Assembly (NCBI RefSeq): GCF_004328645.1
Contig: NZ_CP031395.1
Location: forward strand, 2,009,501-2,073,500
DNA from: Hylemonella gracilis
GTDB taxonomy: Bacteria; Pseudomonadota; Gammaproteobacteria; Burkholderiales; Burkholderiaceae_C
DNA: 64,000 nucleotides
Direction of reading: 5' to 3'
Positions 48,285-57,247 of this stretch are shown here, piece by piece. The notes beneath the pieces were generated by a model. It saw nothing but the letters and a program-made list of their open reading frames with translations. It was not told the DNA's origin and did no database searches. The translations under genes were made by a program, and so were the position numbers. Every line of letters starts with the position of its first letter. Positions within the stretch are counted from its first letter, which is position 1.

Positions 48285-49160
48285 TCAGAACGTGGCCTCG
48301 ACACTGCGGCGCAGGGCCGGCGTGATTTCGGGCAGCAACCCAAACCAGTGCTGGAAAGCGGCGCGTGCCTGATGCAGCAGCATGCCCAGGCCGTTGACAG
48401 TCACATGGCTGCCTCCGGGGCGCAGTCTTGCGGCGGCCAGCAGTGGAGTTTCCAGCGGGGTGTAGATGACGTCGCAGACCAGGGCCTTGTGCGGCAGGGC
48501 ATCGAGACGAAGGTCCAGCGCGTCCTGTCCCGTCATGCCCAGGCTGGTGGTGTTGACCAACTGCGCGCAACCCTCGAGCGCGGCGTCGCGCTGGTCCCAG
48601 GGCAGGGTGAGCCAGCGCGTGCCAGGATAGTGCGCGCTGAATTCGGCCACCAGGGCCTCTGCCTTGTCCCGGCTGCGGTTGCAGACACGGATCTCGGGGG
48701 CACCTTGTTCCCCCAGCACCGCCAGCACGGCGCGCGCTGCGCCGCCCGCGCCCAGAACGGTCACGGGGCCCGCGTGCGGGCCCGCATCGGCGCGCCAGGC
48801 CGGCTGGGCCTCACGCAGGCTCTGGGTGTAGCCTTCGGCGTCGGTGTTGTAGCCGACCAGTTGGCCGTCTTGCACGACCAGGGTGTTGACCGCGCCGATG
48901 CGCGCAGCCAGCGGGTCCACGCGGTCCAGCAGCGCGAGCGCGGCCACCTTGTGCGGGATCGTGAGGTTGCAGCCCGCGAAACCCAATGCCTTGAGGCCGC
49001 GCAGCGCGTCGGGCAGTTGCGTGGGTTGCACGGGCAGCATGACGTAGTTGCCCTGCAGGCCGTGTTCGCGAATCCAGTGGCCGTGGATGACCGGGGAGCG
49101 GGAGTGGCGCACGGGCCAGCCCATGATGCCGGCGAGCGTGTAGTGAGTTTCCATGTTCAT
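48285..49160 (-). CDS. aroE: shikimate/quinate dehydrogenase family protein
   Basis: Reduces 3-dehydroshikimate to shikimate or works in the reverse direction in quinate/shikimate catabolism. 291 residues: GWPVRHSRSPVIHGHW, catalytic Lys71 in NLTIPHK, GAVNTLV, GYNTDAEGY with the catalytic Asp, VLGAGGAARAVLAV and CNRSRDKA, the last favouring NADP. The start overlaps the LysR stop by one base (TGATG), so it is translated with the regulator of the adjacent protocatechuate operon. That suggests a catabolic paralogue that feeds dehydroshikimate to protocatechuate rather than the housekeeping aroE. The symbol reflects the family, not proven function. Confidence 0.85.
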   Translation of the reverse strand: MNMETHYTLAGIMGWPVRHSRSPVIHGHWIREHGLQGNYVMLPVQPTQLPDALRGLKALGFAGCNLTIPHKVAALALLDRVDPLAARIGAVNTLVVQDGQLVGYNTDAEGYTQSLREAQPAWRADAGPHAGPVTVLGAGGAARAVLAVLGEQGAPEIRVCNRSRDKAEALVAEFSAHYPGTRWLTLPWDQRDAALEGCAQLVNTTSLGMTGQDALDLRLDALPHKALVCDVIYTPLETPLLAAARLRPGGSHVTVNGLGMLLHQARAAFQHWFGLLPEITPALRRSVEATF

Positions 49161-50164
49161 CAGGGTGCGACGGGGGAAGTAGGTCGGCGTTTTGCTTCGG
49201 CGTCAGGTCCGTGGGGCAGGGCGGTCGTGAAGACTTCGGCGGTGATCTGCTGGATCAGTTCAATCATGGCCTGCTGTGTCAAGGTGGTGGTGCGGCCCGC
49301 CGCCGTGGCGATCACGAGGCGGCTGAGCAGGGGGTTGGCACGCCCGACGTCGTCCGGGCGGCCCAGGCCGATGGGACGTGCGCGGTAGGCTTCGGGGTGG
49401 GTGGCGCTGATCAGGGCGTGGCGTGGCAGCACGGCGTAGCCCAAACCGTCGGCCACCAGGTCAAGGATCGCGGCCACACCGTCGATTTCCAGCGCGACGG
49501 TCGGCTTGCAGCCGATGTTGCCCATTTCAGCCTCCACCAGCATGCGCAGTGCATTGGGGCGGCTGGGGATCACCAGGGGCAGGGTGCTGACTTCCTGCAG
49601 GCTGATGGACTCGCCCAGAAGTTCCAGCTTGCCGCTCCGGGACCGGGCGCCGCTCGGTCCGATCAGCAGCAGCATGTCATCCAGCAGCGGCAGCGACTCG
49701 AACTCCGGGCTCGGCGGTGGGTTGTAAAGCAGGGCCAGGTCGAGACGTCCGGTCAGCAGGCCTTCCTGCATGGAGATGGTCAGCCCTTCGCTGATGGACA
49801 GCGCCGCGGCGGGCAGGCGCTTTCGGAAAGCGCGTGTGAGCGGCACGGTGAGCAGGCGCGCGATGGAAGGCGGCAGGCCCAGGGCGACACGACCGGCCAG
49901 CGCGCCATGCACGCGGCCCAGGTCCTCGCGCGCGCGGTCCACCTGGTGCAGGATGCCGCGTCCATGGTCGAGCAACAGCTTGCCCGCTTCGGTGAGGGTG
50001 ACGCCACGCCCATTGCGCAGCAGCAGGTTCTGGCGCAGTTCAACTTCCAGTTGGCGTACCTGACGGCTCAGGGCAGGCTGGGCCGTGCCCAGCACGCTCG
50101 AGGCACGCGTGAAGCTACCGAGCTCAGCCACGCGCACGAAGTATTCAAGCTGCTTCAGATCCAT
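49160..50164 (-). CDS. pmdR: LysR-type regulator, likely activator of the protocatechuate 4,5-cleavage operon
   Basis: A 334-residue LysR protein: the N-terminal HTH MDLKQLEYFVRVAELGSFTR and VLGTAQPALSRQVRQLE, with a periplasmic-binding-protein-like effector domain after it. It is divergent from the pmd-type operon. In Comamonas E6 the LysR protein PmdR sits beside the pmd operon and activates it with 2-pyrone-4,6-dicarboxylate; the arrangement here supports the same role. Identification as PmdR is by position and family. A short symmetrical site lies in the shared intergenic region. Confidence 0.8.
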   Translation of the reverse strand: MDLKQLEYFVRVAELGSFTRASSVLGTAQPALSRQVRQLEVELRQNLLLRNGRGVTLTEAGKLLLDHGRGILHQVDRAREDLGRVHGALAGRVALGLPPSIARLLTVPLTRAFRKRLPAAALSISEGLTISMQEGLLTGRLDLALLYNPPPSPEFESLPLLDDMLLLIGPSGARSRSGKLELLGESISLQEVSTLPLVIPSRPNALRMLVEAEMGNIGCKPTVALEIDGVAAILDLVADGLGYAVLPRHALISATHPEAYRARPIGLGRPDDVGRANPLLSRLVIATAAGRTTTLTQQAMIELIQQITAEVFTTALPHGPDAEAKRRPTSPVAP

Positions 50165-50183
50165 GTTGGAATGAATTTTACGG

Positions 50184-50202
50184 ATAACGGGCGAGTGATT
50201 AT
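50184..50202. promoter_or_regulatory. candidate LysR-type binding site (ATAA-N11-TTAT)
   Basis: ATAA (50184-50187) and TTAT (50199-50202) are inverted arms separated by 11 bases, the T-N11-A geometry of LysR operators. It is 20 bases upstream of the regulator start and about 130 bases before the first pmd-side gene. The region 50165-50334 contains no gene. Confidence 0.4.
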
Positions 50203-50334
50203 GCCGAACTGCGATACCTGCTAGTAAGTGCTTTGCCTAGCCCGGGGCGGGGGCAAGGCGACAATCCGCAAGATGATTTCGTGGGCACACCGATTCAGCC
50301 TCCCCTGCACGCACCGTTGCGGTGCTTTGAGACC

Positions 50335-51036
50335 ATGACGACAGAGATTCTGGGCATTTCCTCGATGGCGACGCGCCTGCTGCTGGCCGAACTGGCCGGT
50401 GCTTACGAGCGGGTGGCCGACGCGCGCGTGCGCATTGAGTCGGTGGGTGGCGTGGATGCCGCCAAGCGCGTGGCCGCGGGCGAGGCTTTCGACGTGGTCT
50501 TCCTGGCTGCCGACGCCATCGACAAGCTGATCGCCGCCGGTCATGCCCTCGCGGGCAGCCGGGTGGATCTGGTGCATTCCGGCGTGGCCGTGGCCGTGCA
50601 GGCCGGCGCCGCCCGGCCCGATGTGTCCAGCGAGGAGGCCGTGCGCGCGGCTGTGCTGGCCGCCAAGAGCATCAGCTATTCCACCGGCCCGAGTGGCGTG
50701 GCGCTGGCCAGGCTGTTCGAGCGCTGGGGCATCGCCGAGCAGATTCAGGGCCGCATCGTCACCCCGCCGCCTGGCATCCCGGTCGGCAGTCTGGTGGCCA
50801 AGGGCCCCGACAACGGTGGCGTGGCGCTGGGCTTCCAGCAACTGAGCGAACTGATCCATGTGGAGGGCATCCACATCGTCGGTCCCTTGCCCGAGGCCAT
50901 CCAGATCAACACCACCTTCAGCGGCGCGGTCTGCGCCACCAGCCGGCAGCCCGATGCCGTGCGTGCCCTGCTGCGCTACATGGCCGCGCCCGAGGCTGCC
51001 GAGGCCAAGCGCCGGCAGGGCATGGTTGCGGCCTGA
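50335..51036 (+). CDS. ModA-like substrate-binding-fold protein without signal peptide
   Basis: A 233-residue protein from the ATG at 50335 (a GTG frame goes back to 50233 without conservation). Segments such as TEILGISSMATRLLLAELA and YSTGPSGVALARLFERWGI resemble the molybdate/sulfate-type class II periplasmic-binding fold. The N-terminus has no signal peptide or lipobox, so the product should be cytoplasmic. It is the first gene of the protocatechuate operon, the position occupied in Comamonas by pmdU and pmdK (tautomerase and transporter). It may bind a pathway intermediate or have taken an enzymatic role. No function can be assigned from sequence. Confidence 0.7.
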   Translation: MTTEILGISSMATRLLLAELAGAYERVADARVRIESVGGVDAAKRVAAGEAFDVVFLAADAIDKLIAAGHALAGSRVDLVHSGVAVAVQAGAARPDVSSEEAVRAAVLAAKSISYSTGPSGVALARLFERWGIAEQIQGRIVTPPPGIPVGSLVAKGPDNGGVALGFQQLSELIHVEGIHIVGPLPEAIQINTTFSGAVCATSRQPDAVRALLRYMAAPEAAEAKRRQGMVAA

Positions 51037-51101
51037 GCCGACGGCTGCCACCCCTGCCGAGCATTCACGCGAACGACATGAACAAGCACAACGGAGAACC
51101 T

Positions 51102-52142
51102 ATGAAGCAACCTCTCATCATCGATTGCCACGGCCACTTCACCACCGCGCCCAAGGCCCTGGAGAACTGGCGCAACCAGCAGATCGCCAGCATCAAGGAC
51201 CCGTCCCTCGCGCCCAAGGTCGCGGACCTGAAGATCAGCGACGACGAGCTGCGCGAGGCCATCGAGACCAACCAGTTGAAGCTGATGAAGGAACGCGGCA
51301 GCGACCTGACCATCTTCAGCCCGCGCGCCAGCTTCATGGCCCACCACATCGGTGACTTCCAGGTCAGCAGCACCTGGGCCGCCATCTGCAACGAGCTGGT
51401 CTACCGTGTCACGCAGCTCTTCCCGGAGCACTTCATCGGCGCGGCGATGCTGCCGCAGTCGCCCGGCGTGGACCCCAAGACCTGCATCCCCGAGCTGGAA
51501 AAGTGCGTCAAGCAATACGGCCAGGTGGGCATCAACCTCAACCCCGATCCTTCCGGTGGCCATTGGAACAGCCCGCCGCTGACCGACAGGCACTGGTACC
51601 CCATCTACGAGAAGATGGTGGAGTACGACATCCCGGCCATGATCCATGTCAGCACCAGCTGCAACGCCTGCTTCCACACCACGGGCGCGCACTACATCAA
51701 CGCCGACACCACGGCCATCATGCAGCTGATCCAGGGTGACCTGTTCAAGGACTTCCCCACGCTGCGCTTCGTCATTCCGCATGGCGGCGGCGCCGCGCCC
51801 TACCATTGGGGCCGTTACCGCGGCTTGGCGCAGGAGATGAAGAAGCCCCTGCTGCAGGACCACCTGCTCAAGAACATCTTCTTCGACACCTGCGTCTACC
51901 ACCAGCCCGGCATCGACCTGCTGACCAAGGTGATTCCCGTGGACAACATCCTGTTCGCCAGCGAGATGATCGGCGCGGTGCGTGGCATCGATCCCGAGAC
52001 GGGCCACTACTACGACGACACCAAGCGCTACGTGCAGGCCACGCCCAACCTGAGCGAGGAGCAGCGTTTCAAAGTCTATGAAGGCAATACCCGTCGCGTG
52101 TTCCCGCGGCTGGACGCGGCGCTGAAGCGCCAGGGCCGCTGA
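51102..52142 (+). CDS. pmdE: 4-oxalomesaconate hydratase
   Basis: Hydrates 4-oxalomesaconate to 4-carboxy-4-hydroxy-2-oxoadipate in protocatechuate 4,5-cleavage (LigJ in Sphingobium). The 346-residue amidohydrolase-2 protein has the metal motif [40 protein letters not shown] and [13 protein letters not shown], and [11 protein letters not shown] near the end. The ATG at 51102 has GGAGA upstream and is preferred over the ATG at 51078. Second gene in the operon, followed by pmdF after 40 bases. Confidence 0.88.
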   Translation: MKQPLIIDCHGHFTTAPKALENWRNQQIASIKDPSLAPKVADLKISDDELREAIETNQLKLMKERGSDLTIFSPRASFMAHHIGDFQVSSTWAAICNELVYRVTQLFPEHFIGAAMLPQSPGVDPKTCIPELEKCVKQYGQVGINLNPDPSGGHWNSPPLTDRHWYPIYEKMVEYDIPAMIHVSTSCNACFHTTGAHYINADTTAIMQLIQGDLFKDFPTLRFVIPHGGGAAPYHWGRYRGLAQEMKKPLLQDHLLKNIFFDTCVYHQPGIDLLTKVIPVDNILFASEMIGAVRGIDPETGHYYDDTKRYVQATPNLSEEQRFKVYEGNTRRVFPRLDAALKRQGR

Positions 52143-52182
52143 TCGCGACAACGGATTCAAAGACATACCAGGAGCACACCCC

Positions 52183-52875
52183 ATGAGCGTCAACGCACCG
52201 CTGGGCATCGTCAAGCGCAACATCACGCGCGCCGATGCCGCCGCCACCGACCGGCTGGCCCAGTTCGGCACCGCCACTGTCCACGAAGCCCAGGGCCGCA
52301 TCGGCCTGATGCAGACGTACATGCGTCCCATCTATCCGGGTGCCAAGATTTCGGGCACGGCCGTCACCGTGCTGCTGCACCCGGGTGACAACTGGATGCT
52401 GCATGTCGTGGCCGAGCAGATCAAGCCGGGCGACATCGTGGTTGCGGCCCTGTCCTCGCCCAACACCGACGGCTTCTTCGGTGATCTGCTGGCCACCAGC
52501 TTCAAGGCACGCGGCGCACGCGGCCTGATCATCGACGGCGGCTGCCGCGACATCGCAGAACTCAAGTCCATGGATTTCCCGGTCTGGAGCCGAGCCATCA
52601 GCGCCAAGGGCACCATCAAGGCCACTCTGGGTTCGGTGAACATCCCGGTGGTCTGCGCCGGCATGATCGTCAACCCGGGCGACGCCATCGTGGCCGATGA
52701 CGATGGCGTGGTCGTCGTCAATGCCGCCGACGTGCCCAAGGTGGCCGAGGCCGCCGCCGCGCGCGAGTCCTTCGAGGGCGAGAAGCGCGCCAAGCTGGCC
52801 TCCGGCGTGCTGGGCCTGGACATGTACAAATTCCGCGAGCCGCTGGAAAAGCTGGGCCTCAAGTACATCGACTGA
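52183..52875 (+). CDS. pmdF: 4-carboxy-4-hydroxy-2-oxoadipate aldolase
   Basis: Cleaves 4-carboxy-4-hydroxy-2-oxoadipate to pyruvate and oxaloacetate; also decarboxylates oxaloacetate (LigK/ProA). 230 residues of the RraA-like class II pyruvate aldolase fold, with the divalent-metal region [18 protein letters not shown] (Arg and Asp of the active site) and [16 protein letters not shown] near the N-terminus. Closest order match is the Comamonas pmd operon. AGGAG precedes the ATG. Confidence 0.92.
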   Translation: MSVNAPLGIVKRNITRADAAATDRLAQFGTATVHEAQGRIGLMQTYMRPIYPGAKISGTAVTVLLHPGDNWMLHVVAEQIKPGDIVVAALSSPNTDGFFGDLLATSFKARGARGLIIDGGCRDIAELKSMDFPVWSRAISAKGTIKATLGSVNIPVVCAGMIVNPGDAIVADDDGVVVVNAADVPKVAEAAAARESFEGEKRAKLASGVLGLDMYKFREPLEKLGLKYID

Positions 52876-52902
52876 CGCAGAGGCCACGACACCGTCCACC
52901 GC

Positions 52903-53826
52903 ATGCCAGGCCGTTCCACCATGTCCCTCGCATCCCCTCTGTCCACGGCGTCGCCGTCAGGGGGCAAGTGCGCACGCGCAGTGCGCGGGCTGGCCTGGGC
53001 GGGCGCCTTGCTGCTGACAGCCTGCGCGCTGCCACCGTCCCTGGTGTCGCCCCCGGAGCCCCCCGAGCAGCTGACCGCCGCCGCGCCTGCGGCCCGCGCC
53101 GTGCTGGCCCCGACGGGCGTGTTGCGCGTGGGGGTGTACGCGGGCAGCCCGCTGTCGCTGCTGGAGCAACCCGGCGATCCCTCGCGCAATGCCGGTCTCG
53201 CGCATGACCTGGGCCGCGTGATGGCGCACTGGCTGGGCGTGCCGTTTGAACTGGTGCGATTCGACCGCCTACCCGACCTGATGCTCGCCATGGGCCAGGG
53301 CGAGGTGGACTTCACCGTCACCTGGACCAGTGACCTCTACGGTGGCGACGTGAACTACAGCCTGCCCCTGCTGGACCTGGAGCAGGGTTACCTCGCCGGA
53401 CCGGACACGCGCCTGCGTGCCGCGCCTGACCTCAACACCCTGGCCTCGCGCCAGGGAGGCGTGAAGATCGGCGTGTTGCGCGGCACGGGCGCCCAGGCGC
53501 CGTTGGCGCGCCGCCATCCGCAGATCGAGATTGTCCAGCTCGGGAGCTACACCGAAGCCTCGACCCGGCTTGCGGCGCGGCAGATCGAGGCCTTCGCGGC
53601 GAGCAAGAGCGTGCTCTATCCCATGGCCGAGCGCCTGGGCGATGGCGCGCGCGTGCTCGACGGCCGTTGGGGGCTGGAAACCGTGGCCATCGCCATCCCG
53701 AAGGGGCGCCAGGCCGGCATGTCCTACCTGAGCCGTTTCGTGCTCAGCGTGCGGCGCGAGGGGTATCTGCAGGCGGCCGTGCGGCGCGCCGACCTGCGCG
53801 GCACCGTGGAACCTGCCATCCGCTGA
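52903..53826 (+). CDS. lipoprotein of the amino-acid-type solute-binding family (SBP_bac_3)
   Basis: A 307-residue exported protein. The leader is followed by a lipobox LLLTAC, so the mature protein is probably membrane-anchored by a lipid. The body shows GVLRVGVYAGSPLSLLEQPGD, a domain like amino-acid ABC receptors (AHDLGRVMAHWLGVPFELV, GEVDFTVTWTSD). It interrupts the catabolic genes between pmdF and pmdD; no permease gene is adjacent. The ligand could be protocatechuate or another acid, but no evidence fixes it. The ATG at 52921 (M7) is an alternative start. Confidence 0.8.
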   Translation: MPGRSTMSLASPLSTASPSGGKCARAVRGLAWAGALLLTACALPPSLVSPPEPPEQLTAAAPAARAVLAPTGVLRVGVYAGSPLSLLEQPGDPSRNAGLAHDLGRVMAHWLGVPFELVRFDRLPDLMLAMGQGEVDFTVTWTSDLYGGDVNYSLPLLDLEQGYLAGPDTRLRAAPDLNTLASRQGGVKIGVLRGTGAQAPLARRHPQIEIVQLGSYTEASTRLAARQIEAFAASKSVLYPMAERLGDGARVLDGRWGLETVAIAIPKGRQAGMSYLSRFVLSVRREGYLQAAVRRADLRGTVEPAIR

Positions 53827-53878
53827 GGTCGGTGGCCGACGTCGCGACATCCATCACAAACCAAGGAAGAACAAGACC

Positions 53879-54820
53879 ATGAGTGGAAAACCGACCACAG
53901 GACCTTTCGAGAAGACCAGCGGCTGGCTGGACTGGTACAGCGGCCCGAGCAAGCCGCGTTATCAATTGCCCCCGGGCGCGGTGGACGCGCACTGCCACGT
54001 CTTCGGCCCCGGTGAGCAGTTTCCCTACGCGCCCGAGCGCAAGTACACGCCCTGCGACGCCAGCAAGGCGCAGCTCTTCGCCCTGCGCGACCACCTGGGC
54101 TTCACGCGCAACGTGATCGTGCAGGCCACCTGCCACGGCGCCGACAACAGCGCCCTGGTGGACGCCTGCCTGGCCTCGAACGGCATGGCCCGTGGCGTGG
54201 CCACGGTGCGGCGTAGCGTGACGGACGAGGAACTGCAAAGGCTGCATGCCGCCGGCGTGCGTGGCGTGCGCTTCAACTTCGTCAAGCGTCTGGTGGACTT
54301 CACGCCCAAGGACGAGCTGATGGAGATCGCCGGGCGCATCGCCAAGCTGGGCTGGCACGTGGTGATCTATTTCGAGGCGGTGGATTTGCCCGAGCTGTGG
54401 GACTTTTTCACCACACTGCCCACCACCGTGGTGGTGGATCACATGGGTCGCCCCGACGTGAGCAAGCCCGTGGACGGCCCCGAATTCGCGCTGTTCCTGA
54501 AGTTCATGCGCGAGCACAAGAACGTCTGGAGCAAGGTGAGCTGCCCCGAGCGCCTCACCGTCACCGGCCCCAAGGCGCTCAACGGCGAGAAGGACCTGGA
54601 GACCGGCGCCTACAAGGACGTGGTGCCTTTCGCCCGCCGCATCGTCGAGGAATTCCCCGACCGCGTGCTCTGGGGTACCGACTGGCCGCACCCGAATCTG
54701 AAGGACCACATGCCGGACGACGGCCTGCTGGTGGACTTTATTCCCCAGATCGCGCGCACCGCGGAACTGCAGCGCAAGCTGCTGGTGGACAACCCCATGC
54801 GCCTGTACTGGGCGGATTGA
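53879..54820 (+). CDS. pmdD: 2-pyrone-4,6-dicarboxylate hydrolase
   Basis: Opens the lactone ring of 2-pyrone-4,6-dicarboxylate to 4-oxalomesaconate (LigI). The 313-residue amidohydrolase has GAVDAHCHVFGPGEQF, VIVQATCHGADN, VRGVRFNFVKRLVDF, VVDHMGRPD and LWGTDWPHPN, the typical PDC hydrolase pattern. It needs no metal in LigI despite the amidohydrolase fold. It lies 52 bases after the lipoprotein gene and 60 before pmdA. Confidence 0.93.
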   Translation: MSGKPTTGPFEKTSGWLDWYSGPSKPRYQLPPGAVDAHCHVFGPGEQFPYAPERKYTPCDASKAQLFALRDHLGFTRNVIVQATCHGADNSALVDACLASNGMARGVATVRRSVTDEELQRLHAAGVRGVRFNFVKRLVDFTPKDELMEIAGRIAKLGWHVVIYFEAVDLPELWDFFTTLPTTVVVDHMGRPDVSKPVDGPEFALFLKFMREHKNVWSKVSCPERLTVTGPKALNGEKDLETGAYKDVVPFARRIVEEFPDRVLWGTDWPHPNLKDHMPDDGLLVDFIPQIARTAELQRKLLVDNPMRLYWAD

Positions 54821-54880
54821 GGCACATCAACACAAGCGCCCGGTGGTTGACCTATCCTCGGGCGATACAGGAGAAACACC

Positions 54881-55321
54881 ATGTCACTTGATAAACCGTA
54901 TCTGGACGTGCCGGGCACGACCATCTTCGACGCCGAACAGTCGCGCAAGGGCTACTGGCTCAACCAGTTCTGCATGTCGCTGATGAAGGCCGAGAACCGC
55001 GCGCGCTTCCTCGCCGACCAGCGCAAGTACCTCGACGAGTGGCCGATGACGGAAGAGCAGAAGCTGGCGGTGCTCGCGGCCGACCTGAACCGCGCGATCG
55101 CGCTCGGCGGCAACATCTATTTCCTCGCCAAGCTGGGTGCCACGCACGGCAAGAGCTTCCAGCAGATGGCCGGCAGCATGACCGGCATGACCGAGGAGGA
55201 GTACCGCGACATGATGATCAAGGGTGGCCGCTCCATCGAGGGCAACCGCTACGTGGGCGAGAACGGTAGCGCGCAACCCCAGAACCAGCCGCAAGGGCAT
55301 GGCACCGGGCGGCTGCTCTAA
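54881..55321 (+). CDS. pmdA: protocatechuate 4,5-dioxygenase small (alpha) subunit
   Basis: The small subunit of the extradiol ring-cleaving enzyme (LigA). 146 residues: PGTTIFDAEQSRKGYWLNQFC, MTEEQKLAVLAADLNRAIALG and a GSMTGMTEEEYRDMMIKGGR segment. It packs on the catalytic PmdB subunit next to the active site. ATG preceded by AGGAGAAA. Length and motif order fit the LigA family. Confidence 0.94.
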   Translation: MSLDKPYLDVPGTTIFDAEQSRKGYWLNQFCMSLMKAENRARFLADQRKYLDEWPMTEEQKLAVLAADLNRAIALGGNIYFLAKLGATHGKSFQQMAGSMTGMTEEEYRDMMIKGGRSIEGNRYVGENGSAQPQNQPQGHGTGRLL

Positions 55322-55355
55322 GCCGCCCGCTTCAGTTTTTCGCAAATTGCTCTGA

Positions 55356-56246
<891 letters not shown>

Positions 56247-56257
56247 AGGACCTATTC

Positions 56258-57208
56258 ATGACCATCAAAGTTGCTCTGGCCGGTGCCGGCGCTTTCGGCA
56301 TCAAGCATCTGGACGGCATCAAGAACATCAAGGACGTGGAAGTCGTCTCGCTGATCAGCCGTGACCTGGAGAAGACCAAGGAAGTCGCCGACAAGTACGG
56401 CATCCGGCACGTCACCACCAAGCTGGAAGACAGCCTGGCATTGAAGGAAGTAGACGCCGTCATCCTGTGCACGCCCACGCAGATGCACGCCGCCCAGACC
56501 AAGGCCTGCCTCGAAGCCGGCAAGCATGTGCAGGTGGAAATCCCGCTGTGCGACGTGCTCAAGGAAGGCGAGGAAGTCGTCGCCCTGCAGAAGAAGAAGG
56601 GCCTGGTGGCCATGTGCGGCCACACGCGCCGCTTCAACCCCAGCCACCAGTACGTGCACAAGAAGATCAAGGCCGGCGAGTTCAACATCCAGCAGATGGA
56701 CGTGCAGACCTATTTCTTCCGCCGCACCAATATGAACGCGCTGGGTCAGGCGCGCAGCTGGACCGACCACCTGCTGTGGCACCATGCCGCGCACACGGTC
56801 GATCTGTTTGCCTACCAGGCCGGCAGCCCCATCGTGAAGGCCAACGCCGTGCAAGGCCCCATCCATCCGACGCTGGGCATCGCCATGGACATGAGCATCC
56901 AGCTCAAGGCTGCCAATGGTGCGATCTGCACCTTGAGCCTGTCCTTCAACAACGATGGCCCCTTGGGCACGTTCTTCCGCTACATCGGCGACACGGCCAC
57001 CTACCTGGCGCGTTACGACGACCTGTTCAACGGCAAGGACGAGAAGATTGACGTCAGCAAGGTAGACGTGTCGATGAACGGCATCGAGCTGCAGGACCGA
57101 GAATTCTTCTCCGCCATCCGCGAAGGCCGCGAGCCCAATGGCAGCGTGGCCCAGGTGCTGCCCTGCTACCAGGTGTTGCACCAGTTGGAGCAGCAACTCC
57201 AGGCGTGA
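56258..57208 (+). CDS. pmdC: 4-carboxy-2-hydroxymuconate-6-semialdehyde dehydrogenase
   Basis: NAD(P)-dependent oxidation of the ring-cleavage product (as its hemiacetal) to 2-pyrone-4,6-dicarboxylate (LigC). A 316-residue Gfo/Idh/MocA-fold enzyme with N-terminal KVALAGAGAFGIKHLDGIK, VILCTPTQMHAAQ and LWHHAAHTVDLF near the substrate site. It is the last gene of the pmd operon; a hairpin follows 5 bases later. Confidence 0.94.
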   Translation: MTIKVALAGAGAFGIKHLDGIKNIKDVEVVSLISRDLEKTKEVADKYGIRHVTTKLEDSLALKEVDAVILCTPTQMHAAQTKACLEAGKHVQVEIPLCDVLKEGEEVVALQKKKGLVAMCGHTRRFNPSHQYVHKKIKAGEFNIQQMDVQTYFFRRTNMNALGQARSWTDHLLWHHAAHTVDLFAYQAGSPIVKANAVQGPIHPTLGIAMDMSIQLKAANGAICTLSLSFNNDGPLGTFFRYIGDTATYLARYDDLFNGKDEKIDVSKVDVSMNGIELQDREFFSAIREGREPNGSVAQVLPCYQVLHQLEQQLQA

Positions 57209-57213
57209 AGTGA

Positions 57214-57235
57214 ACCGGCGGCTTGCGCCGCCGGT
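57214..57235. terminator. hairpin between convergent pmdC and Old Yellow Enzyme genes
   Basis: Perfect 9-base arms ACCGGCGGC and GCCGCCGGT around a 4-base loop. The outer sequence (agtgaa ... ttcact) extends the symmetry. No T run follows in either direction, so it would be a weak bidirectional terminator. Confidence 0.5.
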
Positions 57236-57247
57236 CCATCAGTTCAC

